The notes under the pieces are model-generated. The model did not search any database, had not been told where the DNA came from, and worked only from the letters and a program-made list of their open reading frames with translations. DNA of 64,000 nt from Pedobacter sp. SYSU D00535 (GTDB taxonomy: Bacteria > Bacteroidota > Bacteroidia > Sphingobacteriales > Sphingobacteriaceae), in the NCBI RefSeq assembly GCF_017355855.1, contig NZ_JAFEWD010000013.1, positions 1-64,000 on the forward strand. The letters are read 5' to 3'. The position numbers and the translations under genes were made by a program. Numbering within the stretch: position 1 is the first letter of the stretch; each line of letters begins with the position of its first letter. Shown one piece after another: positions 56,928-64,000 of this stretch.

Positions 56928-58247
56928 ATGAAAACAACTAATTCTACCAAATGGAGGCATAGCGTCTCCGTACTTGGCTTTGCCTTGCTTGCCGTCTTTG
57001 GAGTGGTAAGTTGCAGCGATGAAGAAATCGTCAATGCAGAGCTTAATTCCCAATCGCTTTCGGCGAAAAAAAACAGCAGCTCTCTCATGCTCAATGAGGT
57101 CCCCGAACCCTGTATCAGCCGCTGTCTGGTTGCAGGACAACATACGAACGTAGGTTCGGTAGACGTAGCGGTAAATAGTGGCGGTGATATTCTTGTTACT
57201 TACAGAATCACAAAGCCCAATATTTATCTGCTCGAAATTCACACAGATGTCTTTAAAAGCATCGAGCAGTTTAAGCAGGAAAAGAAACTAAGCAACGGTG
57301 GCGCAACTCCCGGGAAGTTTGCTTTCAAACAGTCCTGGAGTGCAAGTGCGAAGGTGACTAATTACACAGTTACGATCCCTAAATCTTACGTGGATAAATA
57401 CCTGGGATCCACCCGTTGCCTCAATATAGCAACGCATGCAGCGCTGTCAAACGGAGAGACGGCATGGGGAGGGCTTTGCGCTGATTCTCCTAAGGGGGTT
57501 ACCCTCGACAAGGCTAAACAGTTCCCAGGAAAGAATTGGTCCGTTTACTTTGAATTCTGCATGGATGAATGTAAGGATATCATCGATTTTACTTATGCCT
57601 GGGAAGACAAGAGAAACAATCAGAATGATGCCGACTACAACGACATGGTAGTGCAGGCCGACGTGATAAAGACTCCCGGCGAATTAAAACTTACCTTTTT
57701 AGCAACAGCGCGTGGCGCGTCTTATGATCATAAGTTTAAAATTCGTATTCCGAAGCAGGGAATCACCGGAGTCTTCGGGCAAAATGGTGAACCGCAGAAT
57801 GTGGTATCAAGCGGAAGCGACTATATTATTACCGTCTTCGAAAGTACTAAAACGGCGTTACCTGCCGGAAATGCCTGGGGATTTGCCAATACCATGCTTA
57901 CTGAGAAGTGTGCTCCCTTCGCATACAAGGAGCTGGTACTAACGGTCGATAACAGTTTCCCCTACAATCCGGCCAAGCCCTATATTCCTTTCATTACAGT
58001 CTATACCTCCGGAAACGTTCAAAGCGGACCAGGATACGATCTATCCATATTTGAACTTTCAGGACGGGATACCTGGGTTGATCCAAGCGGAAAAGTATAC
58101 CCGAACGGTATCCTGATTCCGAAAGATTGGAGATGGCCGATCGAAAAGCAGCATATCAAAGGTCCTTACCCGAACTTTTCACAACCGAACTGGGCCAATT
58201 ATCTTGCTGACCCATCTCTTACTTTCAATAAAAGCAGGTGTAATTAA
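56928..58247 (+). CDS. LruC/DUF4842-domain lipoprotein
   Basis: This is a 439-residue exported protein with a lipoprotein signal (~12-29, VSVLGFALLAVFGVVSC). The C-terminal half carries the LruC domain (DUF4842): YAWEDKRNNQNDADYNDMVV (~223-242) with the acidic DADYND loop that probably binds calcium, then LTFLATARGASYDHKFKIRI. The N-terminal half has Cys-rich EPCISRCLVAG, NIATHAALSNGETAWGG and FEFCMDECKD, perhaps a second beta domain. LruC was described in Leptospira as a lipoprotein linked to outer-membrane immunogenicity; in Bacteroidota its role is unknown. A hairpin terminator follows. Confidence 0.88.
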   Translation: MKTTNSTKWRHSVSVLGFALLAVFGVVSCSDEEIVNAELNSQSLSAKKNSSSLMLNEVPEPCISRCLVAGQHTNVGSVDVAVNSGGDILVTYRITKPNIYLLEIHTDVFKSIEQFKQEKKLSNGGATPGKFAFKQSWSASAKVTNYTVTIPKSYVDKYLGSTRCLNIATHAALSNGETAWGGLCADSPKGVTLDKAKQFPGKNWSVYFEFCMDECKDIIDFTYAWEDKRNNQNDADYNDMVVQADVIKTPGELKLTFLATARGASYDHKFKIRIPKQGITGVFGQNGEPQNVVSSGSDYIITVFESTKTALPAGNAWGFANTMLTEKCAPFAYKELVLTVDNSFPYNPAKPYIPFITVYTSGNVQSGPGYDLSIFELSGRDTWVDPSGKVYPNGILIPKDWRWPIEKQHIKGPYPNFSQPNWANYLADPSLTFNKSRCN

Positions 58248-58276
58248 AATAATTTAACAGGAAGGAGCTAACGTTT

Positions 58277-58309
58277 ACACCGTCGCGGCATTGCCGGGCG
58301 GTGTTTTTT
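58277..58309 (+). terminator. Terminator after LruC gene
   Basis: ACACCGTCGCGGCA and TGCCGGGCGGTGT pair with two mismatches, followed by six T. Intrinsic terminator with moderate stem. Confidence 0.75.
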
Positions 58310-58331
58310 ATCCAAATCATACCTAATTTAT

Positions 58332-59333
58332 ATGCAACTTTTTACTCTTATTCATATCTCCCTCGAAGAAGAAAGCATTCAAAATAATTTTGTAACAGGA
58401 GGCACAAAGGCCCAGATAGCCTTGTACATCAACTGTGCCTGCAGACTGGCAGAGTCACTGGCCGTACAAGGGTTATCGCTGACAGTTATAACTAATGATC
58501 GGGAGTATATTTTGACGCACTTGGCTAATCCTCCTTTTGCCATTGTTCAGCTTCCTTTTGTTCAAAATGTGCCTTCAGGAATTCGCTTCTATTCTGCACA
58601 TTATAAGTTGCAGGTGTTTAAGTATTTGGCCGGACTAGATAGCGGCTATCTGTGCCTCATTGACTCAGATATTGTTTGTGTTAATAAGGTCCCTGTTGCA
58701 TTACGATGCGCAGCTGCTAACCAAGAGCCTTTGTTTTACGACATCACCCGGCAGGTTGTTCCCAAGCTGGGGGTAAAGACTATCGTGGATAATAAACAGA
58801 GGTTAATCAATGACAAATGCGGGCCGACCTGGGCTGGAGGAGAGTTTTTAGCGGGGCCTCCGTCCTTCTTCGCTGAACTTTCTGAGCTTTTGGTCCCGAT
58901 AGAAAAACGCTACTTTTCGAACTTCCAGTCGTTCGTGCATCAGGGAGATGAAATGGTGGTGACCGCTGCTATTGAGAAACTGAGACGACGAAGAACTCTG
59001 GAGGATGCCGGTCTTAACGGAATTATTACAAGATACTGGAGCGTCAGGCCGATTCATCAGCAGGGATCGGTGGATAAAATCAAGACTAGTTTTCTAATAC
59101 ACCTTCCATCAGATAAACCTTTTCTCGCCGGTAAGCCCTTTACCACTCCGGACGAGTTCTTGAAGAGATATGAGCGCTATGTGGATCGTAAGCGGGTTTT
59201 TCGTTTTTGGTTTGGTCCCTTTATTCCTGCATTAAAAACTGTACTTATATCCGTGCCGAAGATGAGTCGCTATCCTTTAACAAAAGTTTTAAGTCAATTC
59301 TTTTTTCGGAAGAGTAAGGAGTATGCAAGTTAG
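58332..59333 (+). CDS. GT-A-fold glycosyltransferase
   Basis: This is a 333-residue protein with a nucleotide-diphospho-sugar-transferase fold. The metal-binding DxD is in YLCLIDSDIVC (~107-117), preceded by FYSAHYKLQVFKYLA, which resembles GT8 enzymes. WAGGEFLAGP (~173) and SFVHQGDEMVV (~200) are later active-site segments typical of the fold. The C-terminal ~60 residues are basic and end in a hydrophobic stretch (RFWFGPFIPALKTVLISV), perhaps for membrane attachment. No sugar-biosynthesis genes lie nearby, so donor and acceptor are unknown. It comes 23 bp after a terminator and thus needs its own promoter. Confidence 0.82.
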   Translation: MQLFTLIHISLEEESIQNNFVTGGTKAQIALYINCACRLAESLAVQGLSLTVITNDREYILTHLANPPFAIVQLPFVQNVPSGIRFYSAHYKLQVFKYLAGLDSGYLCLIDSDIVCVNKVPVALRCAAANQEPLFYDITRQVVPKLGVKTIVDNKQRLINDKCGPTWAGGEFLAGPPSFFAELSELLVPIEKRYFSNFQSFVHQGDEMVVTAAIEKLRRRRTLEDAGLNGIITRYWSVRPIHQQGSVDKIKTSFLIHLPSDKPFLAGKPFTTPDEFLKRYERYVDRKRVFRFWFGPFIPALKTVLISVPKMSRYPLTKVLSQFFFRKSKEYAS

Positions 59334-59521
59334 AACTCTTTTCTCCCGGGGAAGCTTCCTGAGCACAGGTTTTATCGCCAGCATTTTTCAGGAAGCGGGA
59401 AGGAGCCGATTCTGAAGTTCGATGAATTGTATTTATTCCCGGTTTACTTATCTCGTACACTCCTGTAAAAATCTACGGAATCCCAAACCTCCGATCTTTT
59501 GTTTAGTTTGCCTAGGAAACC

Positions 59522-61879
59522 ATGCGACCCAACATGCAATCAACTACCGTCATATATGCCAGGGGTGAGATGGCCGACAGAATCCGCTCGTTCAACTGGT
59601 CGGGCACCTTCCTCGGTCCGATAGAAGCCTGGCCCGCACCATTGCTCGCCACCGTGAACCTGGTTCTTGATTCCGGCTTTCCCATGTTTATCTGGTGGGG
59701 AAGGGAAGAGAAAATTCAGTTTTACAACGATGCTTACCGGCATATTCTTGGCAGCCCCGAAAACAGTAAGCACCCTCTAGCCCTAGGCCAGCGGGGCGAA
59801 GAATGCTGGAAGGAGGTCTGGCCGGTGATCAATCCTTTGATCGAGCGGGTTCTGCAGACAGGAGATGCCGTCTTTCTTGAGGATCAACTCATTCCGATCT
59901 ATCGCAACGGTCGGTTAGAGGATGTATACTGGACATTCTCTTATAACCCGATCAGAGAAAAAAACGGGACGCCGGAGGGGATTTTGGCCGTATGTACCGA
60001 AACCACCAAGGCCAAGCAGTTGCTACAGGAGAACGAACAACAACTACAGCGCGTAATGGATCATATGGCGGAAGGAGTGGGCATTACAGACAGGGAAGGT
60101 CGCATTATCTATTCCAACCCCATGGCGCATCAGATTCTCGATACAGCGAGTGAACGTTTTCCAGAAAGGAAGAGTAATTCGGCCGAATGGTACAATACGC
60201 ACCTCGACGGTCGTCCCATGGCCGACGAAGAGCACCCAACAATGGTTGCCATGGCGACCGGAAAGCCGGTGTTCAACTATGAATTTGCCATAGAGCGTCC
60301 GGGTACGAGTCGCATGTATTTAACAATGAATGCAGCGCCCATTACAGACACCAACGGAAATATAACCGGGTCGGTAGGAATGTTTATCGATATTACAGAA
60401 CGAAAACAAACAGAAGAAGCGTTAAAGTCGGCCAAAGAGGCGCTGGAACAGCAAAAGCGACTGTATGAGGCTATCACTTCAGGTACCCCAGACCTGATGT
60501 ACGTGTTTGATCTGAATTACAAGTTCAGCTATGCCAATAAAGCCTTGCTCGATATGTGGGGAAAGACGTGGGAGAGTGCCGTTGGCAAAGGACTCCGTGA
60601 AAACGGGTATGAAGAGTGGCATGCTCAAATGCACGAGCGCGAGATTGACCAAGTGGTGGCTACCAAACAAGCCCTTCGGGGAGAAGTATCCTTTCCTCAT
60701 GCTAATCTGGGAAAGCGCGTTTACGACTATATCCTGGCGCCGGTACTTGACGAGAATAGCGAGGTAGTTGCGGTAGCCGGTACAACACGGGATATCACCG
60801 AGATCAAAAATGCCGAAGCTGCCATCATGGAAAGTGAAGAACGTTTTCGGATGATGGCCGAAGGAGCAGATGTGATGATAGCAGTAGGTGATGAAGCAGG
60901 CAGGGCAATTTATTTTAATCAGGCATGGAGCAAGTTAACCGGCATCACAGGAGATGAACTGCTGAAGTTTGGCTGGGTAGATTTGATGCACCCCGACGAC
61001 AAGGAGCGGGTACTTGCTATTTTTTCAGCTGCACTCAAAGAGCAAAAGTCTTGGGAATGGGAGTTTCGGATGCCTGACGCTAAAGGAGAATACCGATGGT
61101 TGCTGTCCCGGGGGCTTCCACGCTTGAGGTCAGATGGAAGCTTTGCCGGCTATATTAGTTCAACCATAGACATCCACGATCTTAAAGAAAATGAGCAGCG
61201 CAAAAATGACTTTATCAGTATGGTGAGCCACGAGTTGAAAACGCCCTTAACCTCCACTATCAGCTACGTGCAGGTGGCACAACGGAAAGTGGTAGCGGCT
61301 GGTGATACACTTACAGCGGGCATGCTGCAGCGGGCAGTCCGACAGCTTGGAAAGATGACCACACTCATTAACGGATTCCTGAACGTGTCGAGGTTAGAAG
61401 CGGGTAAAATCCATATTGATAAGAAAAAGGTGGATCTGGCCGTATTGGTAAAAGAGGTCGAGGAAAGCATTGTGCCCGAAGCAAGTTTTCACCACATTAT
61501 TTTTGCGCCTGTAGAGGAAACTTGGGTTAATATTGATAAAGATAAAATCGAACAGGTGATAAACAATCTGATCAGCAATGCTACCAAGTACTCGCCCCCC
61601 GGAACTACGATTAATATAGCATGTGTAACCAGGGAGGAGCACGCATTTTTTAGTTTAAAAGATGAAGGAATGGGCATTAGACCTGAGGATCAGGAAAAGC
61701 TGTTTAGTCGGTTTTACCGGGTAGCAGGAAATGAAAAGGCCATCCCAGGATTTGGTATTGGATTATACATCTGTAAAGAAATTATAGAACGGCACGAGGG
61801 AAAGATAGGTGTTGAAAGTGATGAGGGCAAAGGCAGCACTTTTTGGTTCACCCTACCAGTGTGTCAGAACAGCAAGTAG
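59522..61879 (+). CDS. Multi-PAS sensor histidine kinase
   Basis: This is a 785-residue soluble kinase. It opens with RGEMADRIRSFNWSGTFLGP (~14-33), then EAWP, the N-terminal signature of a large family of PAS-GAF kinases. Four PAS domains follow (~45-175, 180-300, 310-430 and 440-560); the last is PAS_3-like (WVDLMHPDDKERV). HisKA is SHELKTPLTSTISY with His570, and the HATPase has NLISNATKYSPPG, DEGMGIR and PGFGIGLYI. No response regulator is adjacent. It is convergent with the hybrid regulator at 62054. Confidence 0.94.
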   Translation: MRPNMQSTTVIYARGEMADRIRSFNWSGTFLGPIEAWPAPLLATVNLVLDSGFPMFIWWGREEKIQFYNDAYRHILGSPENSKHPLALGQRGEECWKEVWPVINPLIERVLQTGDAVFLEDQLIPIYRNGRLEDVYWTFSYNPIREKNGTPEGILAVCTETTKAKQLLQENEQQLQRVMDHMAEGVGITDREGRIIYSNPMAHQILDTASERFPERKSNSAEWYNTHLDGRPMADEEHPTMVAMATGKPVFNYEFAIERPGTSRMYLTMNAAPITDTNGNITGSVGMFIDITERKQTEEALKSAKEALEQQKRLYEAITSGTPDLMYVFDLNYKFSYANKALLDMWGKTWESAVGKGLRENGYEEWHAQMHEREIDQVVATKQALRGEVSFPHANLGKRVYDYILAPVLDENSEVVAVAGTTRDITEIKNAEAAIMESEERFRMMAEGADVMIAVGDEAGRAIYFNQAWSKLTGITGDELLKFGWVDLMHPDDKERVLAIFSAALKEQKSWEWEFRMPDAKGEYRWLLSRGLPRLRSDGSFAGYISSTIDIHDLKENEQRKNDFISMVSHELKTPLTSTISYVQVAQRKVVAAGDTLTAGMLQRAVRQLGKMTTLINGFLNVSRLEAGKIHIDKKKVDLAVLVKEVEESIVPEASFHHIIFAPVEETWVNIDKDKIEQVINNLISNATKYSPPGTTINIACVTREEHAFFSLKDEGMGIRPEDQEKLFSRFYRVAGNEKAIPGFGIGLYICKEIIERHEGKIGVESDEGKGSTFWFTLPVCQNSK

Positions 61880-62053
61880 AAATACGAAGTTAGTGATACC
61901 AGGGCTAGATCGGTAGCATCAATGTATTTTTCCCTTGCTTCGGAAATTGTACCACTTGCCTTTGTCTCACGCTATTACTAAGTCGGGAAAGACTTGGGAA
62001 TAACTCTTGTTTGAAGCAATAGCCCGGACAGCTTTGTGCGTTTCACATGCTTT

Positions 62054-64000
62054 TCAGGCCTTCTTCAGATCCTGCAAAAACTGACTTGGAGTTTTGCCAA
62101 ATTCTTTTTTAAATGCTTTAGTAAAATACGACTGCGTCTGGATTCCTACCCGGTACATCACCTCCGTAAGCAAAACATCGTCGTGCGTCATAATCTCCAG
62201 GGCTTTACGAAGGCGGATGGTACGGACAAACTCGCCTGTTGATTGCCCCGTAATGGATTTAATTTTCTGGTACAGCTTGGTGCGGCTCATCCCAATCTCC
62301 CTGCAAAGAAAATCGATATCGAGGTCTGGGTTTACCAGTTGAGACTCAATAATTTTCAGTAATTTATCGATAAACTCTTTGTCTTTTGTAGAGTGCGCCA
62401 GCTCCCTCACTTCTGCATGATGGTCCTGCGTATAATGGTCTCTTATTTTTTGCCTCTGGGCAAAAATGTTTTTGATAGTAAGCTGTAACAGCTGAATGCT
62501 GACTGGCTTGGTGAAGTAGTAGTCCGAACCCGATTCAACTCCCTCAATTTCGGCTTCTGTACTGTTTTTTGCCGTCAGCATCAAGAAAGGGATGTGGCAA
62601 ATCTCGATATCTTCCTTTACCCGCCGACAAAACTCGATTCCATTCATGCCCGGCATCATCACATCGCTTATAATCAAGTCGGGGAAGGTCTCTTTTGCTT
62701 TCTCGATGCCAGCCATGCCGTTTGCCGCTTCGCTGATTTTATAGACAGCGCCAAGGGTGCCTTTTAAAAAGGACCTTAGTTCTTCATTGTCATCAACCAG
62801 CAGGATGTGCTTTTGTTGATTACCTGAATCCTGATCCCAACTGCCTGGCTCTTCGGGGTCCTCCGGCAAGCTGATGACGCTCTCCAGCCGGGTGCCGGCT
62901 TCGTGTTCATTTTGTATCCATCGCTCGTCCTCCGAGTAGTCATCATTTCCACATGGAAGAGAAATGACGATCTCTGTGCCCTCGTTCTTTTCACTCGAGA
63001 CCAAGATGCTACCTTTATGCAGCGTGGCAAGACTTTTCACGAAGGCGAGTCCAACCCCTGAACCCAAATGAGTGTCGGTGATCCTGTAATACCTTTCAAA
63101 AAGGTGATTGATCGAGTCTTTAGAAATTCCGATGCCGTTATCTGCCACCCGCAAGTGGATATACCTTTTCCCCGCGTAGCTGTTGGGGATGTTTAGGCGA
63201 TTTGTAAACGAGGGACTAAAGCTTCGCAGATCCGTAAATAGCTGTAACGTTATTCGTCCTCCTTCAGGGGTGTATTTCAGAGAATTATTGATGAGATTCA
63301 GGATGATCTTCTCCACTACATGGCGGTCAAACCAGATTTCTTCCGGTATTTCCTCTTTGATCACCTCAAACTGAATTTTTTTATCCGCAGCTGAGTCTCT
63401 GAACTCGTCAGCAATTTCGTCCAGGAACAGCGAGATATTCCCCTGCATTACCTTTAACTTCAATGCCCCCGCTTCCACTTTTCGGAAGTCCATCAGCTCG
63501 TTGATAAGATTCATCAGACGCAGTGTGTTACGGTGCATCGTCCTCAAATATTGTCCGATAGCAGGAGAGGTATTCTCTTGAAGGAGCTTCTCAAGAGGGC
63601 CCAGTATCAGCGACAGCGGAGTTCTGAACTCGTGCGAGATATTGGTAAAAAACAGCAATTGTGTTTGGTGAATCTCCTCTCGTTTCGCTTTCTCCAGCTC
63701 TTCTAATTCCAGCGTCCTCTTAAAGCGATAGGCCCGGTAGGCCGCTGCAAGTACAAGAATCAGTACGACGACGCGAAACCACCACGTTTCCCAAAAGGGA
63801 GGACTGATGATGAGGGTGACGGCCGTCCCCTTTTTATTCCAGAAGCCGTCGTTATTGGATGCAATCACCCTGAAGGTGTAATTGCCCGGATCGAGGTTCG
63901 TATAGGTAGCAGTATGTTTATTGCCCACGTAATTCCAGTCTTTCTCGAAGCCTTCCATCTTATAGGCATACTTGTTCTCTTCAGGCGAGATATAATTCAG
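62054..64000 (-). CDS. Hybrid two-component sensor-regulator with AraC output (partial)
   Basis: This protein runs off the window at 64000; the frame stays open past the internal Met at 63958 (LNYISPEENKYAYKMEGF). The part here has the end of a Y_Y_Y/propeller sensor domain, one transmembrane helix (WWFRVVVLILVLAAAYRAY), HisKA (NISHEFRTPLSLILGP), HATPase (LINNSLKYTPEG, DNGIGI), a receiver domain (LLVDDNEEL, phospho-Asp in IISDVMMPGMNG) and two AraC helix-turn-helix motifs at the C-terminus (LTEVMYRVGIQTQSYFTKAF). This is the hybrid HTCS type that senses oligosaccharides and activates polysaccharide utilisation loci. The target locus would lie beyond the right edge of the window. Confidence 0.94.
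   Translation of the reverse strand: MNYISPEENKYAYKMEGFEKDWNYVGNKHTATYTNLDPGNYTFRVIASNNDGFWNKKGTAVTLIISPPFWETWWFRVVVLILVLAAAYRAYRFKRTLELEELEKAKREEIHQTQLLFFTNISHEFRTPLSLILGPLEKLLQENTSPAIGQYLRTMHRNTLRLMNLINELMDFRKVEAGALKLKVMQGNISLFLDEIADEFRDSAADKKIQFEVIKEEIPEEIWFDRHVVEKIILNLINNSLKYTPEGGRITLQLFTDLRSFSPSFTNRLNIPNSYAGKRYIHLRVADNGIGISKDSINHLFERYYRITDTHLGSGVGLAFVKSLATLHKGSILVSSEKNEGTEIVISLPCGNDDYSEDERWIQNEHEAGTRLESVISLPEDPEEPGSWDQDSGNQQKHILLVDDNEELRSFLKGTLGAVYKISEAANGMAGIEKAKETFPDLIISDVMMPGMNGIEFCRRVKEDIEICHIPFLMLTAKNSTEAEIEGVESGSDYYFTKPVSIQLLQLTIKNIFAQRQKIRDHYTQDHHAEVRELAHSTKDKEFIDKLLKIIESQLVNPDLDIDFLCREIGMSRTKLYQKIKSITGQSTGEFVRTIRLRKALEIMTHDDVLLTEVMYRVGIQTQSYFTKAFKKEFGKTPSQFLQDLKKA

Overview
The window looks like chromosomal DNA of a Bacteroidota bacterium, most likely of the Sphingobacteriaceae/Pedobacter type. 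The reasons are a TonB-dependent receptor paired with a DUF4249 lipoprotein, DUF4468, DUF3826, LruC/DUF4842 and choice-of-anchor I proteins, a hybrid two-component regulator ending in an AraC domain, many lipoprotein signals with SC(K/D/E) sites, and TAnnTTTG promoter boxes. The genus is inferred. I found no tRNA, rRNA, CRISPR or prophage.

Layout. 0-5.4 kb: DUF4468 and CDGSH proteins, then a NarL-type two-component system (551-aa kinase overlapping a 210-aa LuxR regulator) followed by a small secreted protein with three GPxYKN repeats. 5.4-6.7 kb: three tandem ~163-bp repeats, the middle one split by a decayed REP-associated tyrosine transposase (RAYT) unit bounded by 21-bp inverted repeats. 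6.7-10 kb: an MBL-fold hydrolase, small unknown genes, and a two-gene unit flanked by diverged direct repeats. 10.4-15.1 kb: a probable uronate/aldonate operon (RraA-family aldolase, SDR, split UxaA dehydratase, GH28 pectinase). 15.5-17.9 kb: a FIST sensor protein overlapping a histidine kinase. 18-29.9 kb: a divergent NmrA-like/HxlR pair, a GH37/63-like hydrolase, a class-C beta-lactamase-like lipoprotein, a GNAT-nitrilase fusion, DUF4249-TonB, and bestrophin. 30-46.6 kb: mixed single genes (MBL, two Crp-family regulators, spore-photoproduct-lyase-like radical SAM protein, three DinB-like proteins, outer-membrane and lipoproteins, DUF3826) with several broken genes. 46.9-52.85 kb: a five-gene minus-strand signalling operon. 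53-64 kb: GH16, an MDR oxidoreductase, lipocalin-like and LruC lipoproteins, a GT-A glycosyltransferase, a four-PAS kinase, and the C-terminal part of a hybrid AraC-type regulator cut by the window end.

The most interesting system is the operon at 52848-46936: a BLUF blue-light photoreceptor, an RsbQ-like alpha/beta hydrolase, a cytoplasmic kinase whose first PAS domain resembles the RsbP type, a five-PAS kinase, and a CheY-like regulator, closed by a strong terminator. In Bacillus, RsbQ works with the PAS-phosphatase RsbP in energy stress. Here the RsbP-like PAS sits on a histidine kinase, and a photoreceptor opens the operon, so light and a small-molecule signal may converge on one phosphorelay. 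The combination is read from sequence; the function is inference.

At a second scale the intergenic DNA is rich in structured repeats: two arrays phased at almost exactly 11 bp, several dispersed palindrome families, paired hairpins and direct repeats around small genes. Decayed genes (RAYT, a DUF4394 remnant, a frameshifted small protein, a frameshifted lipoprotein) show ongoing gene loss, or in two homopolymer cases possible sequencing errors.
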